Source: Tolypocladium sp. Sup5 PDA-1
Lineage: Eukaryota > Ascomycota > Sordariomycetes > Hypocreales > Ophiocordycipitaceae
Direction: 5' to 3'
Length of the DNA: 64,000 bases
Assembly: GCA_000750105.3 (NCBI GenBank)
Contig: JPHH03000017.1
Span: forward strand, 1-64,000
How positions within the stretch are numbered: the stretch's first letter is position 1; the number at the start of each line of letters is the position of its first letter. Of the stretch, positions 42,209 to 53,912 are shown one piece after another. The translations under genes and the position numbers were made by a program. The notes beneath the pieces are model-generated. The model ran no database searches and had not been told where the DNA came from. It saw nothing but the letters and a program-made list of their open reading frames with translations.

Positions 42209-44166
42209 ATGTCCAAGACCGAGCAGAAGGCCTGCCTCAGTACGTCCTCCTCCCCAGGCTCGCCCCAGCCGCTGCCCCGCCACCATCACGAGAATCGGCA
42301 TGCACAAGCCCTCCTCCTCCCTTCCACTCCCTCTCCTCGCCGCTCCCCCCGCCGCGCGCAGGCGGCAGCGACGCCGTCCAAGGAGCAGGCCGGCGAGGCG
42401 CCCTCCAAGCGCCCCGACTATATCCTCGTCTTCTGCTTCATCCTGGTCTATCTCGAGCTCGGGTGGCTAATTCTCTTGCTCTTGCGCTCCCACAGTCGTC
42501 ATTGATGGCTGGGGCATTCCGTCCGAGCAGAGCCCCAAGAATGGCGATGCCATTGCCGCCGGCAAGACGCCCGTCATGGATGAGCTGTCCAACAACCCCG
42601 ACGGCTTTACCGAGCTCGATGCCTCGTCGCTGGCCGTGGGATTGCCCGAGGGCTTGATGGGCAACTCGGAGGTCGGCCACTTGAACATTGGCGCTGGCCG
42701 TGTCGTCTGGCAGGACGTTGTGCGTATCGACCAGACCATCAAGAAGGGCGAGCTCAGCAACAACAAGGTCATCAAGGAGACCTTCCAGAGCGCTGCCAAG
42801 GGCAATGGCCGGCTGCATCTCTGCGGCCTCGTCTCCGACGGCGGTGTGGTATGCTTCATCTCGTCCCTGCAGAACCCGTATCGGATAATGCTGACACCTT
42901 GCGTAGCACTCCAAGCAGACACACTTGTACGCTCTCCTCAAGGCGGCCAAGGAGTATGGCGTTCCCAAGGTCTTCATCCACTTCTTCGGCGACGGCCGCG
43001 ACACGGACCCCAAGTCCGGCGCAGGCTACATGCAAGAGCTCGTCGACCACCTTAAGGAGGTTGAAATTGGTCAGATTGCCACCGTTGTTGGCCGATACTA
43101 CGCCATGGACCGTGACAAGCGCTGGGAGCGTGTCGAGATTGCCCTGAACGGCCTTTGCCATGGCAAGGGCGAGGCCAGCGACGACCCCGTCGCGACCGTC
43201 AAGGCTCGATATGAGCGCGGTGGCGACAAGGACAAGGACGAGTTCCTGACCCCCATCATCGTTGGCGGTGATGAGGGCAGAATTAAGGGTACGTGCATCT
43301 CGGTACCCGGAAGCTGGCCATGCTGACTCGTCCCTGCAGATGACGACACTGTCTTCTTCTTCAACTACCGATCGGACCGTGTCCGACAGATTACCCAGCT
43401 TCTTGGCGATGTCGACCGCTCTGTTCTGCCCGACTTCACCTACCCCAAGCTCAGCAAGCTCGTCACCATGACCACATACAAGACCGACTATCCCTTCGAG
43501 GTCGCCTTTGAGCCGCAGCGCATGGACAACGTCCTGGCCGAGTGGCTCGGCAGGCAGAATGTGGAGCAGGTCCATGTCGCCGAGACCGAGAAGTATGCCC
43601 ACGTCACCTTCTTCTTCAACGGTGGTGTCGAGAAGGTGTTCCCCCTGGAGACCCGCGACCAGGACCAGGACCTTGTTCCCTCCAACAAGTCCGTTGCGAC
43701 CTACGACAAGGCCCCCGAGATGTCTGCTGCTGGCGTCGCCGACCAGGTCTGCAAGCGTCTTGCTGAGCAGCGCTTCCCCTTTGTCATGAACAACTTTGCT
43801 CCCCCTGACATGGTCGGCCACACCGGTGTCTACGAGGCTGCTATTGTCGGCTGCGAGGCCACTGACAAGGGCATTGGAAAGATTCTGGAAGCCTGCAAGA
43901 AGGAGGGATACATTCTGTTCATCACGTCCGACCACGGCAACGCCGAGGAGATGAAGTTTGCCGACGGCAATCCCAAGACCAGCCACACCACCAACAAGGT
44001 GCCTTTCATCATGGCCAATGCTCCCGAGGGCTGGAGCCTCAAGACCCAGGACGGCGTGCTGGGAGACGTTGCGCCGACCATCCTGGCGGCCATGGGCCTG
44101 CCTCAGCCCGAGGAGATGACGGGACAGTCGCTGCTTGCCAAGGACCTTAAGCGGGGTGCCGAGTAA
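42209..44166 (+). CDS. 2,3-bisphosphoglycerate-independent phosphoglycerate mutase
   Basis: Exons 42209-42239, 42496-42848, 42907-43288, 43340-44166 (530 aa). Glycolytic interconversion of 3- and 2-phosphoglycerate by the Mn-dependent, alkaline-phosphatase-fold enzyme. The exon 1/2 join gives KACLIVIDGWG, with metal-binding Asp14. The phosphoacceptor is Ser68 in GNSEVGH. Further metal and substrate motifs are HFFGDGRDTDP, FNYRSDRVRQ, NNFAPPDMVGHTG, TSDHGNAEEM and TSHTTNKVPF. The first intron is long for this window (256 bp) and follows a 31-bp first coding exon. Filamentous ascomycetes use this form instead of the cofactor-dependent enzyme of budding yeast. Confidence 0.96.
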
Positions 44167-46740
44167 GGCAGCGATTGTGTTACGGGAGTGATGATTACGA
44201 GCAGAGGAGTTGAGGAGCTAGACGGGGACACAAAACCGGGCGGACATGAGACATGAGAATGGGTTGATAGACTGGACGATGAACAAAAGCAACGGGTGTA
44301 TGTGCATGGCGAATAGACAGCATGAAATGCAGACAGCAGAATGGATACCATGGCGTATTGGACGTTTCAATGACCACGATGCAGCAAACACCAGTGGGTG
44401 AATGATTATAGCTTTCGTTTCGGTCGTATAAGTAGGAGCCAATACTCTCGAAGAGGGTGCTTCGTACATAGGTACTACAGACCCCCCGGATTGTCTAGGT
44501 AGGGCCGTTTGCGGTGTGACACGGAGTCGAGGAATACAAGCAAACAAGCAAATAAGTTATTCTCACGGCCAGCATCTCTACCAGCCTGGCAAGCCTGGCT
44601 CCGGAAGAGGATGTGCCTCTCTGAGAAACTACAGTAATGCATCTTTAGCTTCCCTCTGGAGGGAGTGGTCCGCGGAAAGAGGCGGCTATGTAAGTCAACA
44701 CGCATTGGCCCCTGCGAATCGGAGATGATGTCAAGGTGCATATCCACATGGGTTCACTTAGCCACATGGCAGTGAGCATGTCAAGCATGACCCCACGATT
44801 TGGGCCATCGACGCGGCTGATGGAGATCGGGAGAGGCATGTTGTTCAACGGTGGCCAGCGGGACGGGGAAATCACGAGACCGACGAAGACGTGGCTGGCT
44901 GTGGCGCTGCATCTGAGCTGCAGATTCCAGACAATCGCAGGTGTCGACAAGGAGGGTCGGCTTGCTACCCACGCGAGATTTGCACTTGGAAACCTGGCGT
45001 TTCAGCGGCCGTGCTGTTTTAGACGGCGCCGTGATTTGAGATGTGGAAAGCCCGGATCTCGGAGGCCGCAGCAGATTGGCACGCCGGATGTGGGGCCGTG
45101 AATGACGACCTTACGCCAGCCCTGGCCGTTTTCCGTGCGACGTGTGTGGCAGGCGGACGACAACTCCCGACGCGCTGAACAGAGTGGTACCCGGCGGGAC
45201 GAAGGATCCTTTTGCGCGATTGTTTTGAGTTGCAGAATGCTGGCGAAGCTCGAGGAAGAACCAGCGTCGGGGTGCGGCAACGGCGCGAGAGGACCGACCG
45301 ACCCACTGAGGACCCTCTGAGCAGCGAGGACCCTGGCAAGCCTGGGGACCCTGACCGCAGCTACGTCAGCGGTGTCACGTTGCGGAAACGATCAGTGAGG
45401 GGAGGGGGTTGTGCGCCCCTGTATATGCATATGTTGTTTGGGGTTCAGCCAGACTGCCGTAGAGCTTCGCCTGCGCCTGGGCATCGAGGATTCGTCGTGG
45501 CATCGCCGGGCCTAGAACGCTAGGGTCGCACGGGGCCTTGTCTTTGGCCGGGACAGGTGCTGCTGAGACATGAGGGATGGGCCGAGACATTGGTGGTCGC
45601 TTCGGGACGGGGAGCTGACGAGGCCGAGCAATATAGCGCACGCCTTGGGCCAATGGATGCCATGCATGAGTTTAGATTCATCAGATGATGCGAGCGCGAA
45701 GAGGAGAGGCCTTCTACCTCGAGGCACCAAAGTACCTATGCAATGCTTGTAACAGACGCGATGAAAGCGCAAGGCGCGGATAGTTGCAACTTCTCCATCC
45801 GCGCGACAACATGAAGTCAGGTACAAAGTCCCTACGCTTGCAGTAGACCAGGCATTATATACCTGTATTCGTACTCCGTACAACAGGTCCTTTTGGCCAA
45901 AAGGACGCCCTCGATGAAAACGTGCTCGCACAGCGCCAGAACACACGACGATGCCAGCAGTGCAGTGACCAGCCCCGGCGAGTCGCGCGCCCCTGCAAAC
46001 AGGAGTGTTGTCGCTGCGAACCTTGCGAGGCTGGCCTCGATGACAGTGCAAAAGCAAGATCAGCGCCGAACTCAGGGACCCCGCGCCGCGCCGTGGACGC
46101 CGTGTGAGTGGCCGACGACAAGACAATGTTGCTTTGGAGCTTGTCGTAGAGGAACTCAAGCTGGGAGACGACGCCATGGGCGTGTGATGGTTTTGGCAGG
46201 AGACTCCACAAACGCTCGATAAAAGAGAATTGTCTGATGATGGGATGGAGCTCGTCAGACTGCGAGATGGCTGCATGGAAATGGAAAAGGTACGAAGCAC
46301 CATCCTGCCGAACCTCATGTTTAGCCGAATGCACAGCAGATCAAGCTGGTCAAGCTGGGGGGATTTTCCCACAGGCACGACCAAGGGTGGCATGCGTTTC
46401 ATAAGGACACGCCTAATTACCCCCATGGGCGCCCTTTTGGCCCATCCAGCTTGCCACCGTCGCTTGGCTTCGAGGTCTCGAAAGTGAGGGCATCCACAAA
46501 CCTTTGCCAGCGAGTGGCCGCTACCCGCACCCCACTGGGTGGCGCTGCTGGAGACCCTGAATCCGGGATGGGCTGGTCTGGATTGCCTCGATTAGTGTCT
46601 GATCGCCCCGGCCCCCCGTCAGTCGCAGAAATCGGTGCTTCGCGGGCGGTCGTGATGCCGTGCGCCGCAGCCTCTCGACCACCGAATGCCCGCAATGCCC
46701 TCGCACACGCTGGACGCATCCCTGGAGTCGCTGTACCGGC

Positions 46741-46754
46741 CGATGAAGGATCGA
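46741..46754 (+). promoter_or_regulatory. Candidate distal light-response / clock element
   Basis: CGATGAAGGATCGA pairs a CGAT with a GATCGA about 1.35 kb before the frq start. White Collar complex sites in N. crassa frq are paired CGAT/GATC-type repeats. The assignment is by word match and position only. Confidence 0.35.
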
Positions 46755-47760
46755 GGCCGCCACCGAGGAAGCCAACAAGTCCTGTTGTCTGGCACTGCCC
46801 CACGGCCGTAGAGTTTGCCATCTGATCTGAGCCTGGATATGCCATCTGCGTCTTTGTTGTTGGCCTTTGCCAATTCCTCGACCTGCCTGGCATTTCGAAG
46901 CAAGGGACGAATACCCAAGTTGCCTACGCACGACTCCAACAAGTTGCTTCGTTTGTTGTCTGCATCTCGCGTTAGTCGCACACGCCCGGCCCCGGTGACA
47001 CAGCTGCTGCCCCCTCCACGCTCCTCATCACACCCTTGGCCGTAATCGAAGACACCTGCTGCTCTGGCTGCGCAACCATCCCCGGGTGACCGGCGTGCTT
47101 CGGAACGACGACACCCTGCTTGCCCCCCTTTGTTGGCCAAATCTCCCTCTTCTATCCGTACTCCTCTCATCATCCAACACTGGACCGTCTGACGCAGCTC
47201 TGGTCACGGCGCGCACCGAGCAACAGACGAGCAACTGAAACGCCAAACCTGGAAGCGCCTTGGCCTCGCTTTCTCCAGGTATTCCACAGGCAGTTCGCAG
47301 CCAGGTGCACCGACAGTCCCGCCGTGCGCAACCCCCGACATCGTTTGGTGTTGCGGGAACCCGCCGGTAAAGCCTGGAATCGCCTGTACGACTCTGCTCC
47401 TTTCCAGCCGACCGCTGCCGTCAAGGACAGATAAATTCACCGGCGACCTTTTGAGAACGCCAAGCGACGGCCAATCCTGCAATCGACGACGCATAACACC
47501 GCAAAGCGAGCAGCGAAAGGGCCGCGAGAAGCACCGACGACCCAACCCGACAGCCGGCCCCGACTCGAGTGAGACGAGCAAGATTGCAGGGTCTACGGAC
47601 CGTCCGATCACCGCAGAGCTCGGTGACGGGACCGCAACCCAACACACGCCTGCGCGCCCGAGCCACGGCGAAATCGAAGTTCGCTCAGAGCGTTCCTGGT
47701 GAGTGACAGACGCCTCCAGCCAGCGCAATCGCTCCCAGACCACATTTTCGTCCTATAGCG

Positions 47761-47787
47761 ATGAAACGGTCGATCGATCGATCCTGA
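47761..47787 (+). other. Short uORF in the frq leader
   Basis: ATG AAA CGG ... TGA encodes eight residues and overlaps the GATCGA repeat. Two more starts at 47858 (a long frame ending at 48319, overlapping the frq start) and 47862 (seven residues) follow. Leader ATGs of this kind limit FRQ translation in N. crassa. Confidence 0.5.
47772..47783 (+). promoter_or_regulatory. Candidate proximal light-response element
   Basis: GATCGATCGATC contains two overlapping GATCGA words about 310 bp before the frq start codon. GATCGA pairs are reported as the core of White Collar complex light-response elements. It lies inside the candidate leader intron, so it would act as DNA from within the transcribed region. 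Confidence 0.45.
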
Positions 47788-48095
47788 GTCGCGCCCCAGC
47801 CAATCCCAACCCTCTGGTCCTGTCGCCCACTTCTTCTCCTAACCACATACCTGCCGTATGTATGGTGATCTCTGCAGTACGCTGACACCGCCTTTTATGC
47901 CTCTACAGAGAATACGCAGCTTTCGAAGCACTCTTTCTTCCTACGTCACCCGTAGGACCCTTGACCTTATACCACCGGCCCAGCCGCGCAGCACAGCGAC
48001 CGTTTTATCCACAGCGTCAAAAACATGCCGGGTACGACCAAATCGAACCCAGACCCAGACGCTCTATGAAGAAAGGAGACCTTCATTATACCACG

Positions 48096-51000
48096 ATGCC
48101 GTCGCCAGAGATCAAATCGCATGGCACGCAGCCGCCTCCGCTGTCTCCGACGGGCCACCCTCTCCCGCGCCGAACTACCGCAGCCAATTCGGTGACCCTG
48201 CGTCACCACCGACTCGCCCGCGATGCCTCTCTCCGAGCCAGTCCCGGCTCCGGGGCGGCCATAAACAGCAATACGACGTCTTCCTCTCCGCGCCGCAACT
48301 CGTCGGGCGACAGCCATGAAACTGGCCAGAGCGACCCCAAGAACTGGTTCGACCAGTCCAATGAGAACCCGACGGCGACGTTTGACAACAATACCATGGA
48401 CAGTAAGTCGGCCTGTTGGAGGCGGTTGCTGTTTGCTTTGGCTCGACGGAGGACTAATGGTCTCTGTAGTTGATCCGCCATTCTTCCAGAAAGAGTCAGA
48501 TTCGTCAAATGAGGACAAGTCGTATCCGTATCAACGCCAGGCGGTTCCTCCCGGACTCAATACCGCGCAAAGCAGCAGTGCTGATGATTATCGGAGCGTC
48601 ATCGACGACTTGACGGTGGAAATACAAAAGTTGAAGGAGGAGCTGAAACGGTACAAGCAAGGGGGCCCGGACATGCTGCGCAAAGACAAGCTATTCGAGA
48701 TCAAGATCCACGGTCTGCCGAAGCGCAAGAAGAGAGAGCTGGAAACCACTCTTCGCGATTTTGCCGCTACCCTCCAACACTCTCCGGATGCCTCTTCATC
48801 GCAACAGAAGAAATCATCGAGACACACGAATCGAGACCGCATGTACTCGGCCTCTGGGTCCGCTTCCAAGCTTGCGTCGTCTTCCTCGGGCTCCAACGTC
48901 CGGCCCGTCGACTCGGCCTATGCATCCATGTCGACTGGCGCGCATTCTTCCGGCACATCCCTTGGCCGACCACAAAACATGAGCTCACGGGTCAAGTCTT
49001 CGGAGCAAAAGGTCGAAAGCTATCTGCGCGATATTCCCGAGGGCCTGTACCCGCGACACATGGCGATGACAGACAAGGACAGGAAGAAGATTGTCGTACG
49101 GCGGTTGGAGCAACTTTTCACGGGCAAGATTGGTGGTCGACACGCAGGCCGCAGCCAACCGCCACCGCCACCTACAGGCACTGGTGTCTTGGCCCCCGTC
49201 ATTCCGGAGGACCAGCCCCAAGGTCGTCAACAGGTGCATCAACTGCCGACTCTAGCAACAGCTGCTGATCCGACGCGAGAGGCTAAGATTCTCCCCCTCG
49301 AACCACCGTCCGGCAACTCTGGGCAGAAGAACACGTCGAGAGACAACACATCGGCATCCCACTCGAACGGCGATCAGACCGAGTCTGGTGGCAACGGCAA
49401 CAGCAGCCGCTCTGGCACAAACACCTCGCCGTCGAATATGCCGCCGCGCCCAGACCAGCGACCTACTCGCCCCAAGGACCTTGATCCCGATCGTGTCCAG
49501 GTTCCGTCCGAGAACATGGAATATATTCGGCACCTCGGCCTCGTCCCACCCGAACTTTTGGCAGACGCCACAAAGACCGCGCCAGATGTGCACCCCGACG
49601 CTGATGGATGGGTTTATCTGAACCTACTGTGCAACATGGCACAGTTGCATATTATCAACGTCACTCCGAGTTTTGTGCGCTCTGCTGTGTCGGGGATCAG
49701 CACCAAGTTTCAGCTGTCGCCAGATGGGCGCAAGATTCGCTGGCGAGGCGGCAGCGAGGGCACCAAGTTTGCCAGTGATAGTTCTGGAGACAACTCCCAG
49801 AGGAGCTCGGATACGGATGACACCGCCAATTCAAACAAGGGCGGCTCGCGCAAGAGACATAAGACGGGGAACTCGACAGATGAGTTCCAGTCGGGCAGCT
49901 CGGGCAAGAACGTATCCAAATTTGGGCCGCAGATCTCGGGGACATCGTCTAGTTTCCATTACAAGCCGCTCTTTGTCCAGCAGGAGTCGCCCAATGGGCA
50001 GACCTCCCTGGACGATCCCTTGTCGTCTTTTGGTCCGGTAGAGGACAGCAACCTGGGCGAATCACGATGGGGATTGAGCGGATCTGGAACTTCTATGCGC
50101 AGGAAGCGGCGCAATGACGGAGCAATCATCTACTACAGCGGTGCGCCATTCTGCACCGACCTATCGGGAGATCCTGGAGATGTGTCGCCCACGGCGCACA
50201 TGCGGTCGAGCGGCCAGGATCGCCAAGAGCAGCCTGCGCAGTTTGCACGTCCTCTCCCGCGTCGGTCCGAATCCGGATCGTCGCTGAGCTACAGGCCGCT
50301 GAGGGATGGCCACAACATAAGTTCTGGCGCCAAGATGGACGTGGACAGCAGCGACAACCCCCCCGAGCTAAACGCGGACTCCGACGACGACTCGAGCGAG
50401 TTAGATTTTGATCTGCCCTGGGCCAGCGAGCAGCAGTGTATCGAGGCCCGCCCTCTAGAGCCGTGTGGGCTGGGCGGCGTATTGCCTGACGACCACTTCA
50501 TGGTGGTCGTGACTACCAAGCGGCCCAAGGAAGAGCTGAGACCTCTTCTCCCATCGACTGGGCGAGCAAACGCAGACGAGGCAACCGACGGCATCATCGG
50601 CCGCTTAGCGACCATGTCGACATCATCGCCTGTTCCGCCGATATCGACGTCATCCTCGCGAAGTGGCTCGCCGGCCATTGAGATAGAGTATGTGTCGGGC
50701 CGCATCAAGCGCCTGGCACCAGTTCCGCTCCCGCCGCCAGCCATTTTCTTCCCTCCGTTTAGCACGGACGCTTCGAGCGACTGGGATGACGATCTGGGAT
50801 CCGAGGGTGACGATGACGGGGACGAGCCATCCGAGGAATTCATGAGCCGCCAGGCTAACCCCCACCACTCGGATGGCTACCCCGACGGCGTGGATCTTAC
50901 CAGCGGGGACGAGGATGGCGACGATCCCGAGACCGAACCTGACACGCGTCAAATGTACGATGTCGACATTCGCAACCAGGGAGGCGCCAGCCGCGACAAC

Positions 51001-51162
51001 ACCGCTCGTCAGTCGATTGGTAGCGCAGAGGCTGCGCCGGGGTCAATACGAGGACGAAGCAAGACTGCAAGTGAGGCGATGGCGCGGGCAGGCGGAAGCT
51101 CGGATGCTACTGCCGGAGGCCGCAAGAGCGGATACAGCAGCGGCGGCGAAGGCAGCAGTTAA
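48096..51162 (+). CDS. frq: FREQUENCY circadian clock protein
   Basis: Two exons, 48096-48402 and 48470-51162 (999 aa; N. crassa FRQ is 989). FRQ is the negative arm of the fungal clock: with FRH and casein kinase 1 it inhibits the White Collar complex. Seen in order: GHPLPRR and NHR-like HHRLARD near the N-terminus; SGDSHETGQSDPKNWFDQSNE; Met101 followed by DIDPPFFQKESDSSNE; the coiled coil around 140-165 (DDYRSVIDDLTVEIQKLKEE); KIHGLPKRKKRELE; VVRRLEQLFTGKI; RPTRPKDLDPDRVQVPSENM and GWVYLNLLCNMAQLH, in the CK1-binding region; basic SRKRHKTG and RRKRRNDGA; APFCTDLSGDPGDVSPTA; and GGVLPDDHFMVVVTT, in the FRH-binding region. An in-frame ATG at 48066 would add ten residues. If the 67-bp intron is kept, a stop follows at its end. 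Confidence 0.96.
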
Positions 51163-52068
51163 TTTCTGCGTGTCCCTTTTCTTTTTCCCTGGACCGGTAT
51201 CCCCATTCGCACTATTATCGATGTTTACGTCACAGCAGCCCCTGCCCAAAGTTTGGCATTTGGTGGGCAAATCAAGGCGACGGCGTTTGGGGCTGACTCG
51301 AGACCGTCTTTACGGTTCGAGTGTTTTTGTTTGCATTTTTATTCATGCGCTAGAGTTCAGCCTCTGAAGAGGATGGAAGGATTCGCAATGCATCGCGCTC
51401 GGCGTTATGGAATTGATTTAGGAGATTCATGATATCCCCCCATGCTTTGATGAATGAGTAGCCTAGCACGGGCGGGACAGACTGCGAGCGTGTAGCCTTA
51501 GCCTTGGAAGAGCGAGGCTGTACTAGCGATAGGGAGCACGGCCTCAGCTTCAATTAACTATGGCATTTGAAGATTCAGTTCATTGACGAGAGTGCATGGC
51601 CTGTGGTCTTCTTGGCCGTGATACGACGTGCCAGGCGGCTGAGGTTGAAGCAAGAAGCTAGTACGAATACTCTCCTGACATTCCGACTTCACCCATCCAT
51701 TTCACGGAGATTGCCCAACCAGCGGGGCAAACGCACGATTGGAAAGCCCTAACATTAAACATCCGAATGCCCACAAAGGCCAACATGTTTGGGATCTGTG
51801 CAAGGCCCGTGTAAATCGACATCCGACAAGTATCACGTGATGCGGACAGATAGGTGAGCCGACGCGATGAATCCGCTGTGGGGCTCGTCATCAACCCTCC
51901 GTTGTCATCTCGGGCGATTCGTATCGAAGCTGATTCACTAATACGCGGCGGTCGTCAACTCAACGGAGCTCATTTCGTCATTTTGTGTGTGTTTCACCCT
52001 CTTTTGGCATCTGTCGTGGTTGGAGCCCGCTAACACCGCTTGCGGTCGGTCTATTGACACGAGACACG
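51163..52068. other. Intergenic region, frq 3' end to prenylcysteine oxidase
   Basis: 906 bp holding the frq 3' UTR and the next gene's promoter. No open frame is convincing. Any antisense frq transcript, as known in N. crassa (qrf), would start in or near here, but nothing in the sequence proves one. Confidence 0.45.
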
Positions 52069-53912
52069 ATGCGGCTTTGCTTAAGCCTCGTGTGGGCCAA
52101 CGTGGTGAGTGCTGGGCGGGGCGTGCCTGCAGGTCCTCGCGGCCATGGCGAGGTGAAGAATGTGGCCATTATCGGTGAGTGGGTTGGCGCCTCCTCCTCC
52201 AAGTGGTCACTGCGGGAGAGGATCTTTGATGGGATAATTGGCATGAGGCGCGAGGAGGTGAGAAGCGGATGTGCGAACATGGCTGACGCCAAGTTCAGGA
52301 GCCGGAGCTGCCGGATCCTCGGCGGCATACCACTTACAAAAGTACGCCGAGGAAGAAGGCCTCGCCGTCAACATCACCCTCTTTGAGAAGACGGACCACA
52401 TTGGCGGGCGCACCCTCACCGTAAACGCCTTCGACGACCCCCAGCAGCCCGTCGAGCTCGGGGCGTCCATCTTCGTCACCATCAACCACATTCTGTTCAA
52501 CGCCACCCGGGACTTTGACCTGCCCCTGACCGAGATGTCCGCCGCCGAGGCCGGCGACATAACCGCCATCTGGGACGGCAAAACCTTCGTCTTCCAGTCG
52601 GCCGAGGGCAGCTCGTGGTGGTGGGACGCGGGCAAGTTGTGGTGGCGGTACGGGCTGTCGCCGTACAAGGCACTGAACCTCATCAAGAACGTCATCGGCA
52701 CGTTCCTGAAGCTGTACGAGGAACCGTATTTTCCGTTCCGGTCGCTGACGCAGAGGGCGTTTGAGCTGGGGCTCGAGAAGATCACGGGCGTGACGGGGGA
52801 GCAGTTTCTGGCTGAGAACAACGTGGGATCTGACGTATGTCATTTTGCAACGTCGGGAACTGACACGTTTACAGATAAATACCGACTTTTCTCGGGAGGT
52901 TATACAAGCTGCTACGCGGGTCAACTATGCTTCGAATCTGGCATATATCCACGGGCTGGAAACCATGGTTTCCTTTACCACCGAAGGGGCTGTCGCCGTC
53001 GCCGGCGGGAACTGGCAAATCTTTGACAAGATGGTGCGTCGCAGTGGAGCGGCTCTTTACCGAAACACCTCGGTCACATCCATCTCGTTCGAGAAAGGCG
53101 ATGGCAAGCCAGGTGCGCCTCGCAAGTATCTCATATCAACACAGGACAGCAGCGCAGAGTCGGCAGAAGCAGAGAGCGTCCCGACCGCATTCGACAACGT
53201 CATCATCGCATCGCCTTGGCAGTTCAGCGACATTGACGCCGGCGCAAGCGTCATCAAGCATCGCATCGACAAGATCCCATACACGAAGCTCCACGTCACG
53301 CTTTTCACGTCGCCGTTCAAGCTACACGCGGCGTACTTTAACCTGGATCCCGGCAGCAAGGCGCCGAGCAACGTGTTCACCACCCTCGGCAAGGACGAGG
53401 AGCCCAAGCAGGGCGCCGACGGCGTGGGGCGCACGGGCTTCTACTCCATCAGCACGCTGAGGACCACGGTCAATCCGCAGACGCAGAAGCTGGAGTTTCT
53501 GTACAAGATCTTCTCCGCCGAGGCCGTCACGCCGGAATTTCTGTCCGGCATCCTGGGGGTCAAGGTCCCGAGCACGTTTGTCGCCGGAGAGCAACAACCG
53601 GCGGCCGTGGAGCCCATCTCGTGGTACCACCCGGCCTGGTTCTACTCGTACCCGGTCGAGCTGCCGCGGGTGACGTTCCAGGACCCCATCGTGGGCAGGG
53701 GCCTGTACTACACGTCCGGGATGGAGAGCTTCATCTCAACCATGGAGACGAGCGCGCTGATGGGCATGAACGTCGCGAGGCTCATTGCCGACGACTTTGC
53801 GGGCGTGGCGCCGCGCGGGGGAAAGCTGCGGGGTGAAGGGGGCAAAGTTTTGCGAGAAGACTTTTTCGAGAGCATGGAGAGCGAGATGGGGCTGGGGCCG
53901 GATGAGCTTTAA
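52069..53912 (+). CDS. Prenylcysteine oxidase (FAD-dependent)
   Basis: Exons 52069-52174, 52299-52834, 52875-53912 (559 aa). Prenylcysteine oxidases cleave farnesyl- or geranylgeranyl-cysteine from degraded prenylated proteins to cysteine, an aldehyde and peroxide. The N-terminus is a short signal-like stretch (LCLSLVWANVVSA). The first intron lies inside the dinucleotide-binding loop: joined, it reads VAIIGAGAAGSSAAYHL (GxGxxG), followed by FEKTDHIGGRT, the second FAD contact. Further blocks are VELGASIFVTINH, DFSREVIQAATRVNYASNLAYIHGLE, GGNWQIFDKM and a C-terminal ALMGMNVARL segment. Intron 2 is only 40 bp, with donor GTATGT; it is needed to keep frame. Expected in a vacuolar or secretory compartment. 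Confidence 0.9.

Larger units (their letters stand above)
47699..47908 (+). other. Candidate intron in the frq 5' leader
   Basis: Donor GTGAGT at 47699, branch CTGAC at 47882-47886, acceptor CTACAG ending at 47908 (210 bp). Its removal would delete the uORF starts at 47761, 47858 and 47862. Splicing in the N. crassa frq leader is temperature-dependent; a similar role here is inference. Confidence 0.45.
44167..48095. promoter_or_regulatory. 3.9-kb upstream region and leader of frq
   Basis: No gene supported. It starts with the iPGM 3' UTR. Overlapping open frames on the minus strand (45512-46426, 45855-46334, 46619-47173) have composition-driven protein sequences and no splice model. The right third is C/G-rich and ends in the frq leader, with a candidate intron, uORFs and GATCGA elements (listed separately). 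A long regulatory region is expected for a frq locus. Confidence 0.55.

Noticed and set aside
45512..46426. 304-codon open frame on the minus strand between iPGM and frq
   Set aside because: Its protein is Ser/Arg/Leu-rich with no domain, another long frame overlaps it (45855-46334), and no splice model improves it. A chance frame in GC-rich DNA is more likely.
46619..47173. 184-codon minus-strand open frame upstream of frq
   Set aside because: Gly/Arg-rich composition typical of random GC-rich frames; no family and no splice partners.
47858..48319. 153-codon plus-strand frame overlapping the frq start
   Set aside because: Kept only as a uORF in the leader. It overlaps exon 1 of frq in a different frame, and the frq frame is the one with family resemblance.
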